From NCBI RefSeq assembly GCF_001761385.1, contig NZ_CP017476.1:4825501-4889500 (forward strand): DNA of 64,000 nt. Direction: 5' to 3'. Below are positions 8,872 to 17,212 of the stretch, piece after piece. The translations under genes were made by a program, and so were the position numbers. How positions within the stretch are numbered: position 1 is the stretch's first letter; every line of letters starts with the position of its first letter. Under the pieces are notes generated by a model. The model searched no databases and was not told the origin of the DNA. It was given only the letters and a program-made list of their open reading frames with translations. The stretch comes from Hydrogenophaga crassostreae. GTDB taxonomy: Bacteria; Pseudomonadota; Gammaproteobacteria; Burkholderiales; Burkholderiaceae_C.

Positions 8872-9639
8872 ATGGCTATCGAACTTTTCAACCAGGGCGG
8901 CCACGTGTGCCTGATGTTTTCCCACCTGAGCGATGAAGGGGGCAACGCCGTGCAAGCCAACCAGTTTCTGGTGATCCACGGTGACGCCGGCGCCATCATC
9001 GACCCGGGCGGCAACATGGCCTACAACGAGCTGTTGCTCACCATTGGCCGGTTCTTTCCACCCAACAAGCTGGACAAGATTCTGGCCTCGCACGCCGATC
9101 CGGACATCATCGCTTCGCTGGACCGGTGGATGACAAGCACGCAGGCCACGCTCTATATCTCGCGCCTGTGGGAGCGTTTTGCGCCGCATTTTTGCAAACC
9201 CGGCAAGACCCAGGGTCGCATCATCGGCATTCCCGATCCAGGGCAACACATTCCCCTGGGCGACAGCCACTTGATCGCCCTGCCAGCCCACTTCATGCAC
9301 TCAGAGGGCAACTTCCAGTTCTGGGATCCCGTGAGCGGGATTCTGTTTTCCGGCGACCTGGGTGTGTCGATGGGGACGTCCGATGACGCCGCCAGGCCGG
9401 TCTCCTCACTGGCCGGCCACATCCCCAAAATGGAAAGCTTTCACCGGCGCTACATGGTCTCGGGCAAGGTGCTCAAACTGTGGGCCCACATGGCGCGCAC
9501 GCTGCCCATCCGCATGATCGTGCCCCAGCACGGCTCGCCCATGACCGGTGCTGCGGTCGCTGAATTCATCGACTGGGTCAGTGATTTTGATTGCGGGGTG
9601 GACCACCTCACACAAGCCAATTACGTGGTCCCCGACTGA
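8872..9639 (+). CDS. MBL-fold diiron protein of the oxygen-binding (ODP/FprA-like) family
   Basis: A 255-residue metallo-beta-lactamase-fold protein resembling the N-terminal domain of flavodiiron proteins without the flavodoxin part. The metal-binding pattern is HADPD (near residues 74-78, replacing HxExD), a His in the HFMHSEG segment near 143, GDLG near 161 and PQHGS near 219. Stand-alone ODP proteins bind a non-haem diiron centre and oxygen, and some act as oxygen or redox sensors. Here the gene is alone between purB and a convergent gene, so the partner is unknown. The ATG at 8872 starts the domain directly (MAIELFNQGGH). Confidence 0.8.
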   Translation: MAIELFNQGGHVCLMFSHLSDEGGNAVQANQFLVIHGDAGAIIDPGGNMAYNELLLTIGRFFPPNKLDKILASHADPDIIASLDRWMTSTQATLYISRLWERFAPHFCKPGKTQGRIIGIPDPGQHIPLGDSHLIALPAHFMHSEGNFQFWDPVSGILFSGDLGVSMGTSDDAARPVSSLAGHIPKMESFHRRYMVSGKVLKLWAHMARTLPIRMIVPQHGSPMTGAAVAEFIDWVSDFDCGVDHLTQANYVVPD

Positions 9640-9673
9640 AGCATGCGTTGCCGCAGCGCGGGTCGCCGCCCTT

Positions 9674-10078
9674 CTATTCGATGGCGCGCTCGGCGTAGCG
9701 GTTGAAGCGCCAGGAGTCGCCTTCGAGCGTGATGCGGCGCCACGTGACCCGCTTTTCGGCCGGGGTCATTTCTGTCCAGCGCTGCACCTCATCAAAGTAC
9801 CGGCCACAACCTTTGCAGACTTCATCACCCTGACTGGTCGAGCAAATCGCAATGCAGGGCGTATCGGGCTGCCTCTCGAACCAGGCCATCCAGGCCATGC
9901 GCGCCGCAACGGGCATGCTCGTTTCGTCTGCCGTGGTCTGGTGGTGATAGACCATCAGGGCATACACCTCGGCCAGCGCCGCCAGCTCGGGACACAGCGC
10001 CAGGTTGTGATCCACGGGCTCCCGCGCACGCCACAGGTTGATCGCGGCTTCGATGTCGGAGATGTGGATGCCTGCCAT
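9674..10078 (-). CDS. DUF3717 + DUF1289 two-domain protein
   Basis: Starting at the ATG at 10078 the product is 134 residues. Its N-terminal half (GIHISDIEAAINLWRAREP ... LAALAEVYALMVYHH) matches DUF3717. Its C-terminal third carries the DUF1289 cysteine pattern TPCIAICSTSQGDEVCKGCGR, a likely small metal-binding knuckle, followed by the family's WxxMTPAEK-like segment. The frame is open upstream to 10165, but that part overlaps the TerC leader promoter and has no family similarity. Both domains are common in Burkholderiales and neither has a known function. Confidence 0.75.
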   Translation of the reverse strand: MAGIHISDIEAAINLWRAREPVDHNLALCPELAALAEVYALMVYHHQTTADETSMPVAARMAWMAWFERQPDTPCIAICSTSQGDEVCKGCGRYFDEVQRWTEMTPAEKRVTWRRITLEGDSWRFNRYAERAIE

Positions 10079-10151
10079 AGAGCGCTTGATGATAGCCAGC
10101 CTTCGAGAAACCAGCCGGGCCGAAAGGTCGGACCCTTCCGTTGGCGGCCGA

Positions 10152-10390
10152 TACAATTCACCCACTCCAAGGGGCGAAGATCTCCGTTCCCGGGTCTGTG
10201 GTCAATCGGCCAGGCTCAGGGGGTGTTTGGATCAACAGCAACACGGGGCCACCAGGCGCCTGCGCGACACACACCCGGCCGGGCCACAGCCTGTCTCATG
10301 TGCCACGGTGGCGCCCAAGACCGGTCAGGCCCTGCTTCTGGCGCCAAGACACCGGGCGCGTCCCTCTCTCCACTCTTCTTGGCACACATT
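10152..10390 (+). promoter_or_regulatory. terC promoter and long structured leader, candidate yybP-ykoY manganese riboswitch
   Basis: A -10-like TACAAT at 10152-10157 would start transcription near 10164, leaving an untranslated leader of about 226 nt before terC. The leader opens with CCAAGGGGCGAAGA, and its last bases contain TCTTCTTGG, so its two ends can pair (CCAAG/CTTGG and AAGA/TCTT). Several GC-rich hairpins lie between. TerC genes are well-known partners of the yybP-ykoY manganese riboswitch, and size, position and closing stem fit. I cannot match the conserved loops base by base from memory, so this is a candidate. Confidence 0.5.
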
Positions 10391-11113
10391 ATGGAATTTC
10401 TGACTTCACCCGAGTTCTGGGTGGCCCTGGGCCAGATCATCATCATCGACATCCTGCTCGGCGGCGACAACGCCGTGGTGATCGCGCTGGCCTGCCGCAA
10501 GCTGCCGCCTGCCCAGCGTGCCAAGGGCATCATCTGGGGCACCGCGGGTGCCATCGTCCTGCGCGTGGTGCTCATCCTGTTTGCGATGACGCTGCTCAAC
10601 CTGCCCTTCCTCAAATTCATCGGGGCCCTGTTGCTGGTGTGGATCGGTGTGAAGCTCATCGCGCCCGACGAAGACGATCACGACGGCATCGAAGGCAGCG
10701 ACAAGCTCTTTGCCGCCATCAAAACCATCATCGTGGCCGATCTGGTGATGAGCGTGGACAACGTGATTGCCATCGCCGGCGCCGCCCAGAACTCGGGCGA
10801 GCACTCCACCTTGCTGGTGGTGCTGGGCCTGCTGATCTCCATTCCGATCATCGTGGCGGGCAGCCAGCTGGTGATCAAGCTCATGGCACGCTTCCCCTTC
10901 ATCATCGTGGCCGGCGGCATGTTGCTGGGCTGGATCGCAGGCGGCATGCTGGTGACCGACCCGGTCTTTGCCAACCCCGGTGAGTGGCTGTGGATGGCCA
11001 AGATCCCGCAATCGAGCGCCGTGAAATACGGTGCGGCCATCGCTGGCGCGTTGCTGGTTCTGGCCATCGGCAAAGTCCTCGCGAACAGGCAGGTTTCGAC
11101 CGATCCGGCTTGA
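10391..11113 (+). CDS. TerC family integral membrane protein, putative metal exporter
   Basis: A 240-residue membrane protein with about seven transmembrane helices. It carries the two duplicated TerC/LysE-superfamily motifs with membrane-embedded acidic residues: GGDNAVVIAL near residue 24 and SVDNVIAIAG near 122. An acidic cytoplasmic loop (PDEDDHDG) lies between the halves. TerC/Alx relatives export manganese or are linked to tellurite resistance and metalation of exported proteins. The ATG at 10391 begins MEFLTSPEFWVALGQI, the standard start. The long upstream leader suggests riboswitch control by manganese. Confidence 0.9.
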   Translation: MEFLTSPEFWVALGQIIIIDILLGGDNAVVIALACRKLPPAQRAKGIIWGTAGAIVLRVVLILFAMTLLNLPFLKFIGALLLVWIGVKLIAPDEDDHDGIEGSDKLFAAIKTIIVADLVMSVDNVIAIAGAAQNSGEHSTLLVVLGLLISIPIIVAGSQLVIKLMARFPFIIVAGGMLLGWIAGGMLVTDPVFANPGEWLWMAKIPQSSAVKYGAAIAGALLVLAIGKVLANRQVSTDPA

Positions 11114-11143
11114 TATCGCATCGCTCAGTGCTATCCTGAAACC

Positions 11144-11494
11144 ATGAAATTACTACTGACTTGGGCGCTCTCGGCTTGCGCGCTGCTGCTCGTGGCCTAC
11201 CTCTACCCAGGGGTTCAGGTGGTGAGCTTTGTCTCCGCCTTGATCGCCGCAGCGGTGATCGGGCTGTTCAACATGCTGCTGCGCCCGGTGCTGGTGGTGT
11301 TGACGCTGCCCGTGACCGTGGTGACGCTGGGCCTGTTCCTGTTTGTCATCAACGCGCTGCTGTTCTGGGCCGCAGCGGGCGTGCTGGATGGCTTTCACGT
11401 CACCGGCTTCTGGGCGGCCATGCTCGGCTCGCTGATTTACTCGGGCCTGATGTTGATCGTCAACTCGGCCGTGAACTCACTTTTGTCGAGCTGA
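11144..11494 (+). CDS. Phage holin family 4 (PF04020-type) small membrane protein
   Basis: A 116-residue protein with four predicted transmembrane helices covering nearly its whole length (KLLLTWALSACALLLVAYLY ... FNMLLRPVLVVLTLPVTVV ... LFVINALLFWAAAGV). The NMLLRPVL and LPVTVVTLGLF motifs are typical of the YvlD/phage_holin_4_2 family. Despite the family name these are normal chromosomal genes, and no prophage genes are near. The start is 30 bp after terC in the same direction. Its last 18 bp overlap, tail to tail, the end of the BepA-like gene on the other strand. Confidence 0.8.
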   Translation: MKLLLTWALSACALLLVAYLYPGVQVVSFVSALIAAAVIGLFNMLLRPVLVVLTLPVTVVTLGLFLFVINALLFWAAAGVLDGFHVTGFWAAMLGSLIYSGLMLIVNSAVNSLLSS

Positions 11495-13120
11495 TTCGCG
11501 CAGCTGCCGCTCGATCTCGCGGCGGCGTGCGTCCACGATCGCCACCTCGATCACATCGCTGCGCCGCACATCGGCAGGCAAGGCTTGCGCGGCTTTGAGC
11601 CGGTCCAGCGCCCCCTCGTTGTCAAAAATGGCCACCCGTGCCTCGGCTTCGCTGCGCAACGCCCGAACACGGTAGCCCAGAGCCGTTTGCGCCCGAGACA
11701 GCGTCTGCCAGGCCAGTGCATCGCGCGGATGGATCACGACCCAGCTCTGCAGGCGAGCCGCGGCGAGCACGGGCTGGCCTGAGGCCAAAGCAGCCAGGGC
11801 ACCCTGCATCACGCCTGCACGGCTTTCACTGGCCAGCGCCGCATCGCGCAAAGCGGCAAAGCGCGCGTCGCTGGCCCCGCCCGGGGCAGCCAGCAACAGC
11901 TCCAGCATCAGCGTGTCCAACATGGGTCGGGCATCCGGGGGGCCCTGCTCACGCAGCTGCTGCCCCAGCGCCAGGGCTTCGGCGTGTTGCCCCAGCTGGT
12001 GGGCCGACAACACAGCGGCATAGCGCTCACCCAGGCTGGCCTTGGGGCTGCTGCCCGCCTTGAGCCAGGCGCGCCAGCGGTCGGGCCCCCTCTCGGCGAG
12101 CACCCGCGCACGCGAAGCCATCAAGGCATGCAGACTCACCGAAGGCAGAGGCAGCGCAGCAAGGTGGGCCGCGTTGCTCAACAGCGGCCCCGACAGCGGC
12201 TGTGCGCCGGGCTCCGATGCCAGCCGAAGGCGCATGTCGGCCATGCGCTCGGTGGTCAGCGGGTGGCTTCTCAGGTAAGGGAAATTGCCATCGTCGTTGA
12301 GGCGGGAAGCCTGCTGCAGCTTGTCAAACATGCTCACAAACCCCTGGCCGGGAAAGCCTGCCTCGGTCAACACGCCAAAGCCCACCCGATCGGCTTCGCG
12401 CTCCATGTCGCGCGAGAAGTTGAGCTGGTTTTGCACCGCCAGCGCCTGGCTGCCCACGATCGCGGCGTTGGCCACATCGACGTTGTTGCGCGCCGCCAGC
12501 GCGCCCAGAATCAGCGCGCCCATCAACCAGGGCGTGTCGCTGCCCTGGCGGGCGATCAAGCGGGCAATGTGGCGCTGCGACACGTGGCTGAGTTCGTGTG
12601 CCAGGACGCTGGCGAGTTCCTGCGGGCTCTCGGTCACGGCGAGCAGCCCCAGGTTCACGCCCATGTAACCGCCGGGCAAGGCAAAGGCGTTGACCTCCTT
12701 GTTGCGGTCGATCATCAGTTCCCAGGCCAGGCGCTCGTACAGCTCAGGCGGCACATCGCCCCGCTCGCGCGCTGCGGTCAGCAATGGCCGCCAGACCGAT
12801 TGCAGGTAGTCCACCAGCACCGGATCGTCAAAGTAGTCGGGGTCGCGGTAGATCGACCGTGCGATGCTGTCGCCCAGCCGGCGCTCGTCCGCAATCGTGA
12901 GCTCAGAGCCATCGCCCAAGCCGGGCAATGCGCCACTGGCGAGCGGAGTCGGCGACCCGGCAGAGGCAGGGCTGGCGGCGTCACTGGCTCGCGTCTGGGC
13001 CTGAGCAAGCACGGCGGGTTGCATGGCCAGCAACGCCGCCAGGGCCAGGGCACCCAGGCGGGCACGAGCAAGTCCTTGAGGGGCGCGAGAACCGGAAGAT
13101 GAAGGGTCAATCTGGTGCAT
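11477..13120 (-). CDS. bepA: M48 family periplasmic metalloprotease with TPR region, BepA-like
   Basis: A 547-residue protein with an N-terminal export signal (ALALAALLAMQPAVLAQAQ). The M48 zinc-protease motif HELSH lies near residues 172-176, and the third ligand Glu is in the MEREADRVGF segment near 240. The C-terminal half is helical and alanine-rich, consistent with the TPR region of BepA/YfgC. BepA acts in the periplasm in outer-membrane protein quality control, especially LptD assembly; lptD and surA lie elsewhere in this window. E. coli BepA is 487 residues. The gene is divergent from moaC. Confidence 0.88.
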   Translation of the reverse strand: MHQIDPSSSGSRAPQGLARARLGALALAALLAMQPAVLAQAQTRASDAASPASAGSPTPLASGALPGLGDGSELTIADERRLGDSIARSIYRDPDYFDDPVLVDYLQSVWRPLLTAARERGDVPPELYERLAWELMIDRNKEVNAFALPGGYMGVNLGLLAVTESPQELASVLAHELSHVSQRHIARLIARQGSDTPWLMGALILGALAARNNVDVANAAIVGSQALAVQNQLNFSRDMEREADRVGFGVLTEAGFPGQGFVSMFDKLQQASRLNDDGNFPYLRSHPLTTERMADMRLRLASEPGAQPLSGPLLSNAAHLAALPLPSVSLHALMASRARVLAERGPDRWRAWLKAGSSPKASLGERYAAVLSAHQLGQHAEALALGQQLREQGPPDARPMLDTLMLELLLAAPGGASDARFAALRDAALASESRAGVMQGALAALASGQPVLAAARLQSWVVIHPRDALAWQTLSRAQTALGYRVRALRSEAEARVAIFDNEGALDRLKAAQALPADVRRSDVIEVAIVDARRREIERQLRESARQK

Positions 13121-13177
13121 CCCCGTATGATGCCGCCAAAGCCCATTAGTTTCTGTAAAGCGTTAGCAAAGGCCGCC

Positions 13178-13693
13178 ATGAACCCGCCCGCATCCCCGTC
13201 AGCGTCCGACAGCAACAGCCCCCTGACCCACTTCGACGCCAACGGCCAGGCCCACATGGTGGACGTGGCCGCCAAAGCCCATACCCACCGCATCGCGGTG
13301 GCCGAAGGCCGCATCACCATGGAGCCTGCCACCCTGGCGCTGATCCAGAGCGGAACCGCCAAAAAAGGCGACGTGCTCGGCATCGCCCGCATCGCCGGCA
13401 TTCAAGGAGCCAAACGCACCAGCGATCTGATCCCGCTGTGCCACCCGATTGCGCTGACCCGGGTTGCGGTGGAGTTCGAGGTGGAACCGGCGACCAACAG
13501 CGTGCTGTGCCGCGCAACAGCCGAGTGCACCGGCCAGACCGGCGTGGAAATGGAAGCCCTCTCAGCCGTGAGCGTGGCCCTGCTCACCATCTACGACATG
13601 TGCAAGGCCGCCGACCGGGGCATGGCGATCGGCGGGGTGCGGCTGGTGGAGAAGCGGGGGGGGAAGAGTGGGGATTTTGTGGCCAACGGATGA
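13178..13693 (+). CDS. moaC: Cyclic pyranopterin monophosphate synthase
   Basis: From the ATG at 13178 the product is 171 residues, the usual MoaC size. Diagnostic segments are LTHFDANGQAHMVDV, KRTSDLIPLCHPI and GVEMEALSAVSVALLTIYDMCK. It acts after MoaA to convert the rearranged GTP intermediate to cyclic pyranopterin monophosphate, the first step of molybdenum cofactor synthesis. The frame is open a further 63 bp upstream, but that stretch is not conserved and overlaps the bepA promoter region. No other molybdopterin genes are adjacent. Confidence 0.95.
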   Translation: MNPPASPSASDSNSPLTHFDANGQAHMVDVAAKAHTHRIAVAEGRITMEPATLALIQSGTAKKGDVLGIARIAGIQGAKRTSDLIPLCHPIALTRVAVEFEVEPATNSVLCRATAECTGQTGVEMEALSAVSVALLTIYDMCKAADRGMAIGGVRLVEKRGGKSGDFVANG

Positions 13694-13721
13694 AGCTTTT
13701 TCCGCCCGTGTGTGGTTCACG

Positions 13722-14510
13722 TCACGGTACGGCAAAGCCATCACCAGGCAAGAATCCGACGATTTTTGCCTCGCCATCCATCACAGCAACCCATTCCTGC
13801 TTGTGCATCACAGGCAGAAACTTGGCTTGTTCAATGCCGACTTTCGCTCGTGTAAGCAGTTCAACAGCCGCAGTGCCGGTCTCTGGAAAGCGGTCAACGA
13901 AAGATTGAAGCGGCTTGGTCCTGGACAGCGCTTTCGGCTTGTAAGTCTCGTCGTAGGGGATGTAAAACTCTGGCCTTTGGGAGTAGTCGCGACCGCCAAA
14001 CACTGATTCCACCATGACTTCCTTGCGCTCCTCACTGTTGATGGAGTCCCGGATGCCCACGACAACCGGCCCCCCGGTCCAGCGCGGGCGGATTGCGAGA
14101 GGGAGAGCCCCAAGCTCCTTGTGAACGTCGTCGCCGTTGTAGTCTGGCATGGAAATCACCCGGAATCGGTCAACCTCGTGCACCAGGAAAAGCGGTCGCG
14201 CCTGATGCACCGTGTGCATCCCATAGACCAGCGCACCCAGCTGAATCAAGATCACAAGAGACATGTCGATCAGAATTTCGCGGCGGGGCTTCTTCGGGCT
14301 GTACAAGACCAAGGTCAGCAACGGGCCGCAAACCACGTCCACTGTCACCAGAATCAAAAACAGCTTGAGGCCTCCCGACAGCAGGCCATAAGGATGCGGG
14401 TACCAGACGAGGAACACCAGGACGGCCGCCATTGCAGCCACCCCCGCCGATGCCAGAAAATGAAAGAGGGCAGCCTTGGACGCCGCCCTCATGCGCAAGT
14501 TGAAGGACAT
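13722..14510 (-). CDS. TfpX/TfpZ family type IV pilin accessory protein
   Basis: A 262-residue membrane protein with three or four hydrophobic segments in its first 110 residues, including FLVWYPHPYGLLSGG and TVDVVCGPLLTLVLYSPKK. A soluble C-terminal half follows (GIEQAKFLPVMHKQEWVAVMDG). This pattern is characteristic of TfpX/TfpZ, found beside pilA in Pseudomonas and Burkholderiales, where they modulate pilin assembly or surface levels of particular pilins. The gene starts 9 bp after the stop of the upstream pilin on the same strand, so they are probably co-transcribed from the sigma-54-like promoter at 15145. Confidence 0.85.
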   Translation of the reverse strand: MSFNLRMRAASKAALFHFLASAGVAAMAAVLVFLVWYPHPYGLLSGGLKLFLILVTVDVVCGPLLTLVLYSPKKPRREILIDMSLVILIQLGALVYGMHTVHQARPLFLVHEVDRFRVISMPDYNGDDVHKELGALPLAIRPRWTGGPVVVGIRDSINSEERKEVMVESVFGGRDYSQRPEFYIPYDETYKPKALSRTKPLQSFVDRFPETGTAAVELLTRAKVGIEQAKFLPVMHKQEWVAVMDGEAKIVGFLPGDGFAVP

Positions 14511-14519
14511 AGGCGAAGT

Positions 14520-15086
14520 TTATCTGCACTCTGCGGGCAAATACTTGGCTGGCAAGGTGCCCAGCACACGATTCGCCATGCCACGAGCGGTCGCGGTGGC
14601 ATTGGTGGTCCCAGCGCACGCCCAATCTATCGGGCCCTGAGACGCCGCCGTGGGTGCGACGCCGTTGACGTTTGGAGACAACACAAAAGTCAGACCATTG
14701 AGCGGAGTTGGGATGCCATTGGCCGCATTCGCAGCCAGGGTCACGTAGATCGGCCAAGTGGCGCTGCCAGCAAATGGCGTACAAACCGTGCCAACAACGC
14801 CCGGCGTTTGCACGCACATGTTGGCCACATACTTCGACTGCTTGTCCGCAAGTGGTACAAGATTGAACGCTGCGGCTGCTGAACTCAAGCCCGCCACCGT
14901 GTCTGCACTGTATCCCTCGCTCATGAAAGTCTTCGCTGCCGATGCGGCCACAACGGCTTCTGACGTTTTGGCCCGAACTGCGTAGTCTTGATAGGCAGGC
15001 AACGCAACGGCCGCAAGGATGCCGATGATGGCCACAACGATCATCAGTTCAATTAGCGTGAAACCACGGTGGTTTGAGCTCTTCAT
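14520..15086 (-). CDS. Type IV pilin (PilA-like), copy 2
   Basis: From the ATG at 15086 (preceded by AGAGGA at good spacing) the product is 188 residues. It has a class III signal MKSSNHRG cleaved before FTLIELMIVVAIIGILAAV, including the Glu at mature position 5, and the conserved ALPAYQDYAVRAK helix continuation. Near the C-terminus, Cys residues in the IDWACAG and PAECR segments would form the D-region disulfide. It is a paralogue of the pilin at 15576-16145, nearly identical over the first 40 residues and divergent after. The frame runs upstream to 15173, but the leader fixes the start. Confidence 0.93.
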   Translation of the reverse strand: MKSSNHRGFTLIELMIVVAIIGILAAVALPAYQDYAVRAKTSEAVVAASAAKTFMSEGYSADTVAGLSSAAAAFNLVPLADKQSKYVANMCVQTPGVVGTVCTPFAGSATWPIYVTLAANAANGIPTPLNGLTFVLSPNVNGVAPTAASQGPIDWACAGTTNATATARGMANRVLGTLPAKYLPAECR

Positions 15087-15144
15087 AGGTCGTCCTCTGG
15101 ACTTTGAAAAAGGACGCATTCTGCGCGCAAGTACGGGTTCATAT

Positions 15145-15160
15145 GCATGGTCCGTGCCAC
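15145..15160 (-). promoter_or_regulatory. Sigma-54-type promoter of pilin copy 2
   Basis: Read on the minus strand, GTGGCACGGACCATGC matches the -24/-12 consensus (TGGCAC, five bases, TTGC) with one mismatch in the -12 box. The predicted start site is near 15133, giving a leader of about 47 nt. Pilin genes in this lineage are commonly sigma-54/PilR controlled. Confidence 0.65.
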
Positions 15161-15502
15161 GCATGCAGATCAAATTTTTGTGAGATTTGTCACACCGGGA
15201 TTGCCCTCAAGTGACATTGTTTGGCCCCCCGGTGAGGCGACCAGACTGGCACGTTTCGACACCCTCCGAACCAAAGCTTCGGTACAGGCCACCAAGCGGG
15301 CTTCATGGGGTTGACCAGGAAGACATTCCTATCCCATTCGGCACAGCGCGATGCAGGACTCCAACTTGAGACAAGGCATCAAGTGCGGCCTGCCTGGCCC
15401 CACAGAGAGAGAGAGAGGCGCGCCGGGTGGCAACACCCGGGTCGGACGCACACCAACCCCTGGCGAAACTGCGACGCAACTGATGTCCGCGAGAATCGGA
15501 CG

Positions 15503-15534
15503 AAAAAAAGGAGGCGCCAAGCGCCTCCCTTTTT
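15503..15534 (-). terminator. Terminator downstream of pilin copy 1 (bidirectional shape)
   Basis: A perfect 8-bp stem GGAGGCGC/GCGCCTCC with loop CAA is flanked by A-run and T-run arms, so it can end transcription in either direction. It lies about 42 bp beyond the minus-strand pilin stop at 15576. Confidence 0.8.
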
Positions 15535-15575
15535 AGGTTCTAGCCTCTGCTGCGGCAAGCACAGCAGAAGTGAAA

Positions 15576-16145
<570 letters not shown>

Positions 16146-16210
16146 TTAAAACTCCTTGAGGGATTGAAAGGGGAAAAACACAATGAGGTGTAAGAGACGG
16201 TTTCTATTGA

Positions 16211-16226
16211 GCAGAGACCGTGCCAA
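16211..16226 (-). promoter_or_regulatory. Sigma-54-type promoter of pilA copy 1
   Basis: On the minus strand TTGGCACGGTCTCTGC gives TGGCAC, five bases, CTGC, one mismatch from the -24/-12 consensus. The start site would be near 16199, with a leader of about 54 nt. Confidence 0.7.
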
Positions 16227-16308
16227 CCTGAAATGCGCTGTTTTTTGTGCGCTTTTTCGCGCTTTAGGTCCTTCGGGTGACGTTTTGTGCGCTCTTGCGG
16301 GTTTTGGG

Positions 16309-16353
16309 GTGACGTTTTTTGTCACTTTGCCGCTCGACGACACAAATTGTCAC
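16309..16353 (-). promoter_or_regulatory. Paired palindromes upstream of the pilA promoter, candidate PilR enhancer sites
   Basis: Two related GTGAC palindromes sit 83-127 bp upstream of the -24 box: GTGACGTTTTTTGTCAC at 16309-16325 and the imperfect GACACAAATTGTCAC at 16339-16353. Enhancer-binding regulators of sigma-54 act from this distance, and known PilR sites contain TGTC cores. Assignment to PilR is inference. Confidence 0.4.
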
Positions 16354-16361
16354 GCGCACAT

Positions 16362-17165
16362 TCAAAGATCGAAGGTTTGCCCGGCGCTCAGCCAGCGAAT
16401 GTCGTGGCGCACATCACCGACCCGGCTGGGCGTCTGATCGAAGCGTTGCACCTCGGTCATGATCAATCCCGTTTCGGCGGGCTTGGTGTGGGTGATATAG
16501 ATGGGGTAATGCTGGTGGGTGCCGATGCTGTCGAGCTCGGTGGCCAGCACGCTGGGCGACAGGTGCTTGCTGCGTTGGGCCAGGTCTTTTTCCCGGTCGC
16601 TGAAGGCGGTCTCAATGATGAGCATGGCCACAGGCAACTGGTTGACCCGCTGCCAGAAGGCCGGGTTGCGCTCGGTATCGCCACTGAACACCCAGTAGCC
16701 CGACTCGGCGGCGGCGGCATAGCCCACGGCGGGCACGGTGTGCACAGCGGGCAAAACCTCCACGGTTTTGCCACCCACCGACAGTTCCTGCCCAACCTCA
16801 ATGGGCTCGAACCGGACCAGGGGCGAGTCGGCACTCGGTATGGTGGAAAAATCGGGCCAGATCAGGTTGTTGAATATGTGGGTCTTGAGCGCGGCGATGG
16901 TGCCGGGCAGCGCATGAACCTGCAGGGGTGACGCTCCTGCGGCGAGTCGGATGGCGGCCACGGCATCGAGCATGAGGGGCAGGCTCGCGATGTGGTCCAG
17001 ATGGGAATGGGTGAGCAAGACGTGCTGCACCCGGGCCATTTCGGCCAGGGTCAGGTCACCAACGCCGGTGCCCGCATCGATCAGCACATCGTCGTCGAGC
17101 AAAAATGACGTGGTTCGACAGCCTTGCGCGATCGCGCCAGAACAGCCCAGGACTCGTACCCGCAT
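16362..17165 (-). CDS. Class II-type 3',5'-cyclic-nucleotide phosphodiesterase (MBL fold)
   Basis: A 267-residue MBL-fold hydrolase. The zinc motif is HSHLDH near residues 53-58, within LLTHSHLDHIASLPL, which fits the class II cyclic-nucleotide phosphodiesterase pattern. A further acidic ligand is in FSGDTERNP near 160-168 and a late His in ITHTKPAE near 226. Downstream genes in this family carry a cAMP-specific activity in yeast and several bacteria. Here it directly follows a class III adenylate cyclase on the same strand (47 bp gap), which supports a cAMP-degrading role by context. Confidence 0.8.
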   Translation of the reverse strand: MRVRVLGCSGAIAQGCRTTSFLLDDDVLIDAGTGVGDLTLAEMARVQHVLLTHSHLDHIASLPLMLDAVAAIRLAAGASPLQVHALPGTIAALKTHIFNNLIWPDFSTIPSADSPLVRFEPIEVGQELSVGGKTVEVLPAVHTVPAVGYAAAAESGYWVFSGDTERNPAFWQRVNQLPVAMLIIETAFSDREKDLAQRSKHLSPSVLATELDSIGTHQHYPIYITHTKPAETGLIMTEVQRFDQTPSRVGDVRHDIRWLSAGQTFDL

Positions 17166-17212
17166 TAAAAAACCATCCCTGTGGTTGGCGCCCGCCCTGA
17201 AAGACCGCTGCG

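Larger units (their letters stand above)
15087..15575. other. Intergenic region between the two pilin genes
   Basis: This 489-bp gap holds the sigma-54-like promoter of pilin copy 2 (15145-15160) and the terminator of pilin copy 1 (15503-15534). In between is a (GA)n stretch near 15402-15416 and a CGGGTGGCAACACCCG hairpin near 15423-15438, whose function I cannot assign. No convincing gene is present. Confidence 0.5.

Noticed and set aside
7270..9300. Minus-strand open frame of 676 codons
   Set aside because: Antisense of purB and the ODP gene, both of which have clear family motifs; it also runs through the purB terminator.
11144..11494. Holin-family gene as a sign of a prophage
   Set aside because: The PF04020-type family is widespread on bacterial chromosomes, and no phage structural, lysis or integrase gene is near.
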